This document shows positions 23,654 to 30,337 of a DNA stretch of 64,000 bases, in pieces (position 1 is the first letter of the stretch; every line of letters begins with the position of its first letter). The stretch is from Bradyrhizobium nitroreducens (GTDB taxonomy: Bacteria > Pseudomonadota > Alphaproteobacteria > Rhizobiales > Xanthobacteraceae), in contig NZ_LFJC01000003.1 of assembly GCF_002776695.1 (NCBI RefSeq), positions 5,179,535-5,243,534 on the forward strand. The letters run 5' to 3'. The position numbers were made by a program, and so were the translations under genes. The notes below the pieces were generated by a model. It searched no databases. It worked only from the letters and a program-made list of their open reading frames with translations, and was not told the origin of the DNA.

Positions 23654-24858
23654 CCGAACCGGCTCTCGTCTATGACGACGTGGCGGAGGCCGCCGAGGCA
23701 CCGGTCGACGCCGGCCATGACTTCATTCCGCTGTCCGACCCCGACGTCACCCTGGCCGAGATCGGGGCGGTGGATGCCGTGCTGCGTTCGCCGCGGCTCT
23801 CCAATGGTCCGCTTTCCGGAGCGTTCGAGGAGGCCTTCGCCGCCTATGTCGGCCGCGCCTATGCGGTCGCGGTACCGAGCGGCACGATCGGCCTGCTGCT
23901 CGCCCTGAAGGCCTACGGCATCGGCGCCGGCGACGAGGTCATCGCCTCGGCCTACTCGTTCCGGGAAGCCGCACATGCGATCAGCCTTGCCGGCGCACGG
24001 CCGGTGTTTGCCGATATCGACTATTGGTCCGGCAATTTGGCGCCGGCGAAAGTGGAGGAGCGCATCACGCCGGGCACGCGGGCCATTCTCGCGGCCAATA
24101 CCAATGGCCACCCGGCGCCCTGGTCGGAGCTCCGCGACATCGCGACCCGGAATGGTCTCGTCCTGCTGGAGGATTCCACCGAGGCGATCGGTTCGCGCTA
24201 CAAGGACAGGCTGGTCGGCAGCTTCGGCGACGTCGCCGTGTTCGATTTCGCGCAGCCGTCGCTGCTGACCTGCGGCGAGGGCGGCATGGTCGTGACCGAC
24301 GACATCGACCTTGCCGTGACGCTGCGGCGTCACCGTTCGCACCGGCTGAGCGAGCGCTCTTCGGTCGTGGTCGGTTCGGCCGCGCCCTATCAGGCCGGAC
24401 TCAGCGATCTCGCGGCTGCGCTCGGGCTGGCCCAGCTCGAGCGCATCGACGAGATCATCGAGCGCCGCCGGCTGGTCGAGCAGCTCTATGCAACGCATGT
24501 GCAGTCCTTCGAGGGCATCAAGCCGCCTTATGTCGCGCCCGATGTGACCGAGGTGAACTGGTTCCTCTATCTCGTGCATCTCGGCACCCGCTTCACCCGC
24601 TCGAGCCGGGATGCCATCGCCGAGGATCTCCGGGTCGAGCAGGTCGAGGCCGCCGCCTACAGCCATCCGCTGCACCTGCAACGGCACTATTTCGATCTCG
24701 GCTACCGGCGCGGCGATCTGCTGGTGACCGAGAAGATCGCCGATCGCGCCATCGCGCTTCCGTTTCATACCCATCTCACGGACAGCCAGATCGAATTCAT
24801 CGTCGAGACCATGAAAGACGCCTCGATCAATGTGGGCGCCGGCGCGGCGATCTACTGA
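23650..24858 (+). CDS. DegT/DnrJ/EryC1-fold protein lacking the PLP lysine
   Basis: 402-residue member of the DegT/DnrJ/EryC1/StrS aminotransferase family (sugar aminotransferase fold type I). Seen are SGTIGLLLALKAYGIGAGDEV, the EDSTEAIGS aspartate region and the GEGGMVVTDD motif. In family members the internal-aldimine lysine sits 6 residues before GEGG; here that position is Ser204 (FDFAQPSLLTCGEGG). It is therefore unlikely to be a normal transaminase. No sugar-synthesis genes are nearby; it is coupled to the 89-residue gene in the nifB operon. Confidence 0.82.
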   Translation: MTEPALVYDDVAEAAEAPVDAGHDFIPLSDPDVTLAEIGAVDAVLRSPRLSNGPLSGAFEEAFAAYVGRAYAVAVPSGTIGLLLALKAYGIGAGDEVIASAYSFREAAHAISLAGARPVFADIDYWSGNLAPAKVEERITPGTRAILAANTNGHPAPWSELRDIATRNGLVLLEDSTEAIGSRYKDRLVGSFGDVAVFDFAQPSLLTCGEGGMVVTDDIDLAVTLRRHRSHRLSERSSVVVGSAAPYQAGLSDLAAALGLAQLERIDEIIERRRLVEQLYATHVQSFEGIKPPYVAPDVTEVNWFLYLVHLGTRFTRSSRDAIAEDLRVEQVEAAAYSHPLHLQRHYFDLGYRRGDLLVTEKIADRAIALPFHTHLTDSQIEFIVETMKDASINVGAGAAIY

Positions 24859-24892
24859 ACCACCGACACGCACAACAAGGAGGATGAAGACC

Positions 24893-25201
24893 ATGACCAC
24901 ACTGACCGTGATGCCCGAAGGCAAGATCATCGAGGTTGCCGAAGGCACAACGCTGCTCGCCGCGCTGCTCGGCGCCGAGATCGCGATACCTCACAAATGT
25001 GAGGGCCAGGCCAAATGCGGCTCGTGCCACATCTTCGTGCAGGAGGGGCGCAAGGGCCTGTCGAAGATCGCAAAGCTCGAGAACGAGAAGCTCGATTCGA
25101 TCGTTGGCGTCGGCTCGAAGTCGCGGCTCGCCTGCCAGGCCACCGTGCTCGGCACCGAGGACGTCAAGATCGAGCTGCTCGGCTTCTCGTCGGGCCTGTG
25201 A
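24893..25201 (+). CDS. Plant/vertebrate-type [2Fe-2S] ferredoxin
   Basis: 102-residue ferredoxin. Ligands are visible as CEGQAKCGSC (C-x5-C-x2-C) and a fourth cysteine in RLACQAT. The N-terminus TLTVMPEGKIIEVAEGTTLL is the usual ferredoxin beta-grasp start. The ATG at 24893 has AAGGAGG 9 bases upstream; an in-frame ATG at 24884 would abut that site. It is similar to FdxD/VI-type ferredoxins of diazotrophs and probably passes electrons within nif maturation or to the Rieske protein encoded next. Confidence 0.9.
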   Translation: MTTLTVMPEGKIIEVAEGTTLLAALLGAEIAIPHKCEGQAKCGSCHIFVQEGRKGLSKIAKLENEKLDSIVGVGSKSRLACQATVLGTEDVKIELLGFSSGL

Positions 25202-25217
25202 GCGCGGGAGAGGGACG

Positions 25218-25910
25218 ATGGACACGCAGAACGTCATTCTCCACGCGCGGTTTGCGCCGAACGGCACCGTGGTCGAGATCAGCGAGCGGCCCGACGGCCT
25301 CACGCCGCAGGCCTGGTTCAACTTTCTCAGCGACAAGGCCGGCGACGTCTACCAGACGCTCGCGGGCGGGCGGGGCGTGTTCCGGTTGACGCGCGAGGAG
25401 CTGACGGCGCTGAAGCAGGGGCCGCGCCGGTCGCGGCCTGACCAGCCGGAGGAGCGCGTCATGGGGTCGGAAGAGATCGACGTATTCGTCATCTGTGCGA
25501 GCGACGAGATCGAGCGCGGCGGCGCGAAGGCATTCAGCCTGTCGCGCCTTGATGCATCCGGCGAGAGCCGTCCGTTCCCGATCGTCGTGATCCGGAGCCA
25601 CGACAACGCCTATGTCGGCTATGTCAACGCCTGCCCGCATGACGGGGTCTGGCTCAATATCGGCAGTGGCGACTTCTTCACGCAGGATCGCGCGTTCCTG
25701 AAATGCGGCCGTCACGGCGCCACGTTCGAGATCGACAGCGGGCTCTGCATCGGCGGGCCCTGCAGCGGCAAGAATCTGGAGCCGATCGCGCTGGCCGTGG
25801 TCGACGGCGAAGTTTGCCTATGCGGCGAGCGGCTGGTCGAGGACGACCGCCCGTTCAGCGCCTTCGACGACCATGACGAGACCATGGAGATCATGATCCA
25901 TCCGGATTAG
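25218..25910 (+). CDS. Rieske [2Fe-2S] protein with N-terminal extension
   Basis: 230-residue protein in two parts. Residues ~1-85 form a small domain of unknown type (HARFAPNGTVVEISERPDG, QAWFNFLSDKAGDVYQTLAGGRGVF). Residues ~100-215 are a Rieske domain with CPH (NACPHDGVW) and CGRH (LKCGRHGATFEI). The Rieske part closely resembles the protein at 14430, including the CxGGPCxGxxLxPIALAV region after the second ligand pair. It is cytoplasmic. It directly follows the [2Fe-2S] ferredoxin by 17 bases, so an electron chain between them is plausible. Confidence 0.85.
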   Translation: MDTQNVILHARFAPNGTVVEISERPDGLTPQAWFNFLSDKAGDVYQTLAGGRGVFRLTREELTALKQGPRRSRPDQPEERVMGSEEIDVFVICASDEIERGGAKAFSLSRLDASGESRPFPIVVIRSHDNAYVGYVNACPHDGVWLNIGSGDFFTQDRAFLKCGRHGATFEIDSGLCIGGPCSGKNLEPIALAVVDGEVCLCGERLVEDDRPFSAFDDHDETMEIMIHPD

Positions 25911-25925
25911 CGGGGGGAAGCGAGT

Positions 25926-26093
25926 GTGACCGTTGCGCAGCTGCTCGATCGACTGAAGGAACTGCCGGAGGACGCTGTGGTGCTGATGGAAAGCGGCGAC
26001 GGACTTTCGCGCGTGTCGGGGTTGGAATTTGTCGCCGATCAAGGCCCCGGGGCGCCGGCGGAAGTTATCCTGTCGCCGAGCATGGACGAGTAG
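25926..26093 (+). CDS. Small protein of 55 residues, nif operon
   Basis: Short open frame starting with GTG 15 bases after the Rieske gene, with GGGGGGAAG upstream. The product begins TVAQLLDRLKELPEDAVVLMESGDG and is acidic. Codon choice is GC-rich at third positions like its neighbours. It fills the gap exactly before the truncated haemoglobin gene (23 bases). Not recognised; supported by start, spacing and coding character only. Confidence 0.55.
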   Translation: MTVAQLLDRLKELPEDAVVLMESGDGLSRVSGLEFVADQGPGAPAEVILSPSMDE

Positions 26094-26115
26094 GCGCATA
26101 GCGGAAGGGATCGGC

Positions 26116-26544
26116 ATGAGCGATACCGTGGTCACTGTTTCGATGTTCGAGCGGATCGGCGGGCCTGTGGTGATCGACCGCCTTGTGGAGAGCTTTTATC
26201 GCCGGATGGACGAGGCTCCCGACGCGATCGGCATTCGCGCCATGCATGCGGACGACCTCACATCGACCAAGCAGGTATTGAAGCGCTATCTCACCGAATG
26301 GACCGGCGGTCCCAAGCTATATTCGCCGGAGAAGGGTCATCCTCGGCTCCGCCAGCGCCACATCGGTTTTCCGATCGGCAGCGCTGAGCGCGATGCGTGG
26401 CTGCTGTGCATGCGCGGTGCGCTGGCGGAGACTGTGGTCGACGAAGCGGCGCGGGAAGACCTCGATGCCGCGCTCACCAGGCTTGCCGACTGGATGCGCA
26501 ACCAGGCCGGCAATCCGCACGATGCGCGCGGCGGGCACGGCTGA
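26116..26544 (+). CDS. Truncated haemoglobin, group II type
   Basis: 142-residue truncated globin. Motifs of group II (GlbO-like) are seen: FERIGG start, YLTEWTGGP, then GHPRLRQRHIGFPIG with the proximal histidine and RDAWLLCM. Such globins bind O2 or NO with high affinity. In the nif operon it may scavenge O2 or NO near nitrogenase; haemoglobin genes within nif clusters are known (for example cyanobacterial glbN). It is the last forward gene and converges with the 26557 gene, 12 bases apart. Confidence 0.88.
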   Translation: MSDTVVTVSMFERIGGPVVIDRLVESFYRRMDEAPDAIGIRAMHADDLTSTKQVLKRYLTEWTGGPKLYSPEKGHPRLRQRHIGFPIGSAERDAWLLCMRGALAETVVDEAAREDLDAALTRLADWMRNQAGNPHDARGGHG

Positions 26545-26556
26545 AGGGGCGTAGCG

Positions 26557-26820
26557 TCAGTCCGACAGCGGCAAGCCGAAGAACTCCTCCTCGGCGCCGC
26601 CCCACGCTTTGTGCAGGGCGAGGCCGCTCCGCCACTTGCCCATCTCGGTTTCGTTCGCCGCGCGATGCGTGATCTTCCCCTCGGGCCGCTCGGCCAGCAG
26701 GAATTCCTTGCCGTTGCGGAGGAAGCGGTTGAGGTCCTTGGTGTCGGTCGGCCGCACCACGCAGCGCGGCGCGTCGTCGATGAGGATGGTGGTCGGCAGC
26801 ATCTGGCGCGGCTCCCTCAA
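26557..26820 (-). CDS. Unknown protein, 87 residues, last gene of reverse operon
   Basis: 87-residue soluble protein, not recognised. It contains TTILIDDAPRCVVRPTDTKDLNRFL, EFLLAERPEGKI and a C-terminal WRSGLALHKAWGGAEEEFFG segment. The ATG at 26820 overlaps the stop of the dienelactone-hydrolase-like gene by 4 bases, which decides this start over the internal ATG 6 codons later. Its place in an operon with sufT and under a NifA-type promoter suggests a nif role of unknown kind. Confidence 0.65.
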   Translation of the reverse strand: MREPRQMLPTTILIDDAPRCVVRPTDTKDLNRFLRNGKEFLLAERPEGKITHRAANETEMGKWRSGLALHKAWGGAEEEFFGLPLSD

Positions 26821-27584
26821 TCCATCGGAGGTCCGAGATCGTCGTCGTCCTTCTTCTTTTTCTTTTTCTCGGTCTTGGCCTGGGCATAGGCGCCGGCATT
26901 CTTCAACGGGATCGGCTGCTGTCCTTCGACATATTGCGAGATCCAGAACAGGGTCCGCTCCAGCGCCTTCTCCGCCGCCTTCGTGCGGAAATTGCCGCGC
27001 TCGTTGCAGCTGAACCCCTGGGCGGCGTCGGGATAGGTAAAGGCGCTGACGTCGGGACGCCAGGCGCGGAATTGCGTGATGGCCTCCAGCGGCAGCTCGG
27101 GATCGCTCGCACCGAAATGCAGCAGCGTCGGAACCTTGCGCTTTTCGCGATAGTCCGCGACGGTCCCGCTGCCGTCATATCCGATCACGCAGGCGATGCC
27201 GTTGATCTTGTTGGCCGCGCTGTAGGCGAGGTCGCCGCCCCAGCAATAGCCGACGACCGCGACCTTGCCGGCGTTCTTCACCGCGTCGACGGTCGTCTGG
27301 ATGTCCGAGATCGCCTGCTCGTTGCCGATCTGCGCGCTGATGGCGGCGCCCTCGGCCTTGCCGCCCTGATCGTGAGCAAGACTGACTCCCGGCCTGACCC
27401 GGTCGAACAGGGACGGTGCGATCGCGACATAGCCCTTGGCCGCGAAGGCATCGGCCACCTTGCGGATCTCCGGCGTGACGCCGAAGATGTCCTGGAGGAC
27501 GACGACGGCGCCCTTGGGTGTATCTGCGGGCTCGGCACGATAGGCGGAGAAACTCGCTCCGTCGCTGGCGGTCAGTTCGATCAT
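26817..27584 (-). CDS. Dienelactone-hydrolase-like protein with altered triad
   Basis: 255-residue alpha/beta-hydrolase of the dienelactone hydrolase family. The nucleophile elbow GYCWGG (Cys114) and the acid in GASDPE (Asp161) are present. The catalytic His, normally in an HGF/HAF motif, is Gln189 (YPDAAQGFSCNERG). The C-terminus has a long Lys-rich tail followed by DDDD. It is cytoplasmic with no signal peptide. It lies between sufT and the 87-residue gene in an operon with a NifA-type promoter. Hydrolytic activity is doubtful; the role is unknown. Confidence 0.82.
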   Translation of the reverse strand: MIELTASDGASFSAYRAEPADTPKGAVVVLQDIFGVTPEIRKVADAFAAKGYVAIAPSLFDRVRPGVSLAHDQGGKAEGAAISAQIGNEQAISDIQTTVDAVKNAGKVAVVGYCWGGDLAYSAANKINGIACVIGYDGSGTVADYREKRKVPTLLHFGASDPELPLEAITQFRAWRPDVSAFTYPDAAQGFSCNERGNFRTKAAEKALERTLFWISQYVEGQQPIPLKNAGAYAQAKTEKKKKKKDDDDLGPPMD

Positions 27585-27619
27585 TGCATCCTCTCCTCTC
27601 CGATGGTCTCCGGTTGTTC

Positions 27620-27949
27620 CTAGAGCAGGCCGAGCTCGAGCTTGACGTCGTCGGTCATCCGCGACGAATCCCATGGCGGATCGAACACCAGCTGCACCGC
27701 AACCTTTTCGACACCGCCGACTTCGCTCACCGCCTTCTCCACCCAGGACAGCATCTCGCCGGCGACCGGACAGCCCGGCGCGGTCAGCGTCATGTCGATG
27801 TCGACCAGGCCGCCGTCTTTCGGTTCGACCCGGTAGATCAGGCCGAGGTCGTAGATGTTCACGGGGATTTCGGGATCGTGAACCGTCCGCAGCGCGGCGA
27901 TGATGCCGGCGATCAGCGTATCGGTGTCGGCAAGCGCTATGGTCGTCAT
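27620..27949 (-). CDS. sufT: SufT / MIP18-family Fe-S assembly factor
   Basis: 109-residue DUF59 (MIP18) protein. It shows TVHDPEIPVNIYDLGLIY at residues ~22-39 and the conserved cysteine in TLTAPGCPVAGEM, then VFDPPWDSSRM, the family hallmark. SufT proteins support Fe-S protein maturation under high demand for clusters. The start at 27949 is used; the longer in-frame start overlaps the upstream gene. It lies 7 bases after the TPR-like gene. Confidence 0.9.
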   Translation of the reverse strand: MTTIALADTDTLIAGIIAALRTVHDPEIPVNIYDLGLIYRVEPKDGGLVDIDMTLTAPGCPVAGEMLSWVEKAVSEVGGVEKVAVQLVFDPPWDSSRMTDDVKLELGLL

Positions 27950-27956
27950 CGCTACC

Positions 27957-28436
27957 TCACTGGAGCCCTTCGGCGAGCGCCGCGACGACCGGCCAGCCCA
28001 CCGCACCGGTGGGGTCGAGCCGGCGCAGGGCCGCGAGCATCTCGCGCGCCTGTATCTGTTCGTCCTTGCGCAGATGGATGAAGGCGAGCGCCTTCAAGGT
28101 GTAGAGCGCGAAGCGGCCGGCACCCTCGGGCAGTTCGGCTTGCGGCTGCCAGCTCCGCCAATCGCGGCTCCAGCCGGCCTGGTACGCGGCCTCGCGCAAT
28201 CCGCGCTCGGCGATGCTCTGGGCCTCGTCGAGGCGGCCGCGATAGGTGTGGGTCTTGTAGAGGCAGAAATAGACCGCGAGCTCCGTCGGCGCGGCCTCCA
28301 GCGCCTGGCGGAAGATGCGGTCGGCTTCGAGCGGGTCGCGCCGATAGCTGATGACGCCCTGCTGCAGCAGCGAGTCGATCTCGGGTGCGAGCTCACCGAA
28401 ATTGATGCCGTCGGAATCGACGAGGACGGCCGTCAT
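27957..28436 (-). CDS. TPR-like nif-associated protein (paralogue)
   Basis: 159-residue helical protein with the same layout as the protein at 21151: a short N-terminal stretch, helix pairs (ADRIFRQALEAAPTELAVYFCLYKTHTYRG-like region), a WRSW insert and a final KALAFIHLRKDEQ-REMLAALRRLDP helix pair. It is the first gene of the reverse operon 28436-26557, with a sigma-54 promoter 113 bases upstream. Function unknown; TPR-type folds usually bind other proteins. Confidence 0.75.
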   Translation of the reverse strand: MTAVLVDSDGINFGELAPEIDSLLQQGVISYRRDPLEADRIFRQALEAAPTELAVYFCLYKTHTYRGRLDEAQSIAERGLREAAYQAGWSRDWRSWQPQAELPEGAGRFALYTLKALAFIHLRKDEQIQAREMLAALRRLDPTGAVGWPVVAALAEGLQ

Positions 28437-28548
28437 ACGCCACTCTCCGTCGTCGGGATGCGGCACCGAACGTCGAGGCCGCCGGAATCTGTATGGGACA
28501 ATCTGAGTTCCTCGTCTTGCGTATCGGAATACGGGCGCATCCCTACGA

Positions 28549-28564
28549 AGCAAAAGCCGGGCCG
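28549..28564 (-). promoter_or_regulatory. Sigma-54 promoter for the reverse TPR-sufT operon
   Basis: Minus-strand CGGCCCGGCTTTTGCT, GG and GC 10 bases apart with an intact TTGC. About 112 bases upstream of the 28436 start; uses the NifA site at 28678. Confidence 0.55.
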
Positions 28565-28677
28565 GACGAGAAACGCTGCGAAAGTGCTTCGATTCGAGGC
28601 GTCGCGAGCCGTCGTCGTCGCGTCCGGGGCGAGGCCATCGGGGTTCGTCACGTCATCGACATGGACACGCGCGGCGT

Positions 28678-28693
28678 TGTCGGAAGTCGGACA
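28678..28693. promoter_or_regulatory. NifA UAS shared by bolA and the TPR-sufT operon
   Basis: TGT-N10-ACA, 53 bases before the bolA -24 element and 114 bases from the opposing promoter. The 356-base interval 28437-28792 holds only these regulatory sites; no gene is seen in it. Confidence 0.72.
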
Positions 28694-28745
28694 TGTTGCC
28701 GGCGACGAGGTGTGCAAGTCCCTCGGAAAACACGGGTTCCGAAAC

Positions 28746-28761
28746 TGGTTTGGCGCTTGCA
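28746..28761 (+). promoter_or_regulatory. Sigma-54 promoter of bolA-grxD
   Basis: TGGTTTGGCGCTTGCA with correct 10-base spacing, 31 bases before the bolA start. Confidence 0.8.
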
Positions 28762-28792
28762 TGGAGGTGTTCGCAGAGCAGGAGTGTGCGAC

Positions 28793-29026
28793 ATGGCGAT
28801 GGCGGGACCGGACATCGAGCAATTGATCAGGGAAGCGTTCCCGGACGCCCATGTGATCGTGACCGACCTCGCTGGCGACGGTGATCATTACGGTGCGCGC
28901 GTCGTCTCGCAGGCATTTGCCGGCAAGAGCCGGATCCAGCAGCACCAGATGGTTTACGCCGCCTTGAAGGGACAAATGGGCGAGGCGCTGCATGCGCTCG
29001 CGCTCGAAACGGCGGTGCCGAAGTGA
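28793..29026 (+). CDS. bolA: BolA-family protein
   Basis: 77-residue BolA-type protein: EQLIREAFPDAHVIVTDLAGDGDHY, followed by the FAGKSRIQQHQMVYAAL region with the conserved cluster-binding His. BolA proteins form [2Fe-2S]-bridged complexes with CGFS glutaredoxins, and exactly such a glutaredoxin gene follows 18 bases downstream. The pair is placed under a sigma-54/NifA promoter, so it is likely a nitrogen-fixation-specific Fe-S trafficking unit. Confidence 0.9.
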   Translation: MAMAGPDIEQLIREAFPDAHVIVTDLAGDGDHYGARVVSQAFAGKSRIQQHQMVYAALKGQMGEALHALALETAVPK

Positions 29027-29044
29027 ACAAGGAAGGACGAAGGC

Positions 29045-29380
29045 ATGAGTGAACCGACCGAACAACGGATCAAGGACATCATCGCGGGCAGCGACGTCGT
29101 GCTGTTCATGAAGGGCGTTCCGGCCGCGCCGCAATGCGGCTTTTCCGGCACCGTCGTGCAGATCCTGAATGGCCTCGGCGTGCCCTTCACCGGCATCAAC
29201 GTGCTCGCCGATCCCGAGATCCGCGACGGCATCAAGTCGTTCTCGAACTGGCCGACCATTCCGCAGCTCTACGTTAAGGGCGAGTTCGTCGGCGGCTGCG
29301 ACATCGTGCGCGAGATGTTCAAGCTGGGCGAGCTGGCCGCGGTGCTGAACGACAAGGGCGTTGCGGTGGCGGCATCATGA
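29045..29380 (+). CDS. grxD: Monothiol CGFS glutaredoxin (Grx4 type)
   Basis: 111-residue monothiol glutaredoxin with the active motif CGFS (Cys31) and the GSH-binding WPTIPQLYV and GGCDIVREM segments. It carries and transfers [2Fe-2S] clusters together with BolA. It lies between bolA and a [2Fe-2S] ferredoxin-like gene and is coupled to the latter by a 4-base overlap. Confidence 0.95.
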   Translation: MSEPTEQRIKDIIAGSDVVLFMKGVPAAPQCGFSGTVVQILNGLGVPFTGINVLADPEIRDGIKSFSNWPTIPQLYVKGEFVGGCDIVREMFKLGELAAVLNDKGVAVAAS

Positions 29381-29730
29381 GCGACGGCATGACCGAGGAG
29401 TTCGAGCTGCCACAGCTCTATCGCCATCACGTCTTCGCCTGCCACACCCAGCGCCCGCCGGGCCACCCGCGCGGCAGCTGCGGCGTGGCCGGCGGCGGCC
29501 CGTTGTGGGAGCGGCTCGGCAAGGTGATCGAGACGAAAGGGCTCACCGACATCGGTTTCACCGCATCCGGCTGTCTCGGCTTCTGCGGAGCGGGTCCGTT
29601 GATGGTCGTCTATCCCGATGGTGTCTGGTACCGGCCGACCACGCCGGAGGACATCGACGAGATCGTCGAGGAGCACCTGAAGCAGGGCCGCCGCGTCGAT
29701 CGCCTGGTCATGGTGCTGGCACGGAGCTGA
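29377..29730 (+). CDS. Thioredoxin-like [2Fe-2S] ferredoxin
   Basis: 117-residue protein with the thioredoxin-like [2Fe-2S] ferredoxin fold: a first cysteine in VFACHTQRP, the next in GSCGVAG, and GCLGFCGAGP with the second pair, then MVVYPDGVWY. Homologues are known next to nif genes (the FeS protein FdI of Azotobacter type). The ATG overlaps the grxD stop. Possible electron carrier or nitrogenase protection factor; the choice between these is inference. Confidence 0.85.
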   Translation: MSDGMTEEFELPQLYRHHVFACHTQRPPGHPRGSCGVAGGGPLWERLGKVIETKGLTDIGFTASGCLGFCGAGPLMVVYPDGVWYRPTTPEDIDEIVEEHLKQGRRVDRLVMVLARS

Positions 29731-29739
29731 ATGATGCAT

Positions 29740-29906
29740 TCTTCCTTCTCCCCTTGTGGGAGAAGGTGGCGCGAAGCGCCGGATGAGGGGTTCTCTCCGC
29801 GCGCACAACCGTATTAGGCGTTCGTGGAGACAACCCCTCACCCGACTCGCCACGACGCGGCAAGCCACCCTCTCCCACGAGGGGCCCACAAGGGGAGAGG
29901 GAAAGA
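29740..29906. repeat. Imperfect inverted intergenic repeat
   Basis: The left arm (CTTCTCCCCTTGTGGGAGAA then GGTGGCGCGAAGCG and GGATGAGGGG) is echoed in inverse order by the right arm (CCCCTCACCCGACTCGCC ... CACCCTCTCCCAC ... CAAGGGGAGAGG). This looks like the dispersed palindromic intergenic element common in Bradyrhizobium and relatives. It sits between convergent genes and could also act as a bidirectional terminator. Confidence 0.7.
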
Positions 29907-29916
29907 TCGCGTGACA

Positions 29917-30327
29917 CTATGCCTCCGCGCAACGCGGCATCGCCTCCGGCCGCGTGCAGCCCTGAAGGTCGCCACGCTCTCCGCCGAGCAATGACGGAAC
30001 CGGCTCGCGGTCGAATCCGGCGCATCTTGCGCCATCGGTTTCGATCAACGGACGCCGGATCAGCAGGGGATCGTCGAGCATCAATGCGATCGCGTCTGCC
30101 GTGTCGATCTCCGCCGGCTTCACTTCGCCGGACTTGATGCGCGGCGCGGCCGGGTTGAACCAGGACGCGATGGGTGTCGCACCGAAGAAGGCGCGCAGTC
30201 GCGCTGCAGTCCAGGGCTCGGCCAGCAAGCTCTTCGCGACCACCTGATGACCGGCGGCTTCCAGCGCGCGGATCTGCCGGGCGTTGGTTCCGCAGCCCGG
30301 CTTCTGGTAGAACAGCACGGTTGCCAC
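29917..30327 (-). CDS. ArsC-like nitrogenase-associated protein
   Basis: 136-residue protein of the ArsC/Spx thioredoxin-like fold: LFYQKPGCGTNARQIRALEAAGH near the N-terminus, in which the ArsC cysteine is kept in a CGTN context, and the later DPLLIRRPLIE strand. This matches the nitrogenase-associated protein family found beside nif genes; activity is not known. It is downstream of the pseudo-receiver gene by 10 bases and both are read away from nifH. Confidence 0.85.
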   Translation of the reverse strand: MATVLFYQKPGCGTNARQIRALEAAGHQVVAKSLLAEPWTAARLRAFFGATPIASWFNPAAPRIKSGEVKPAEIDTADAIALMLDDPLLIRRPLIETDGARCAGFDREPVPSLLGGERGDLQGCTRPEAMPRCAEA

Positions 30328-30337
30328 GCCTGCGCTC

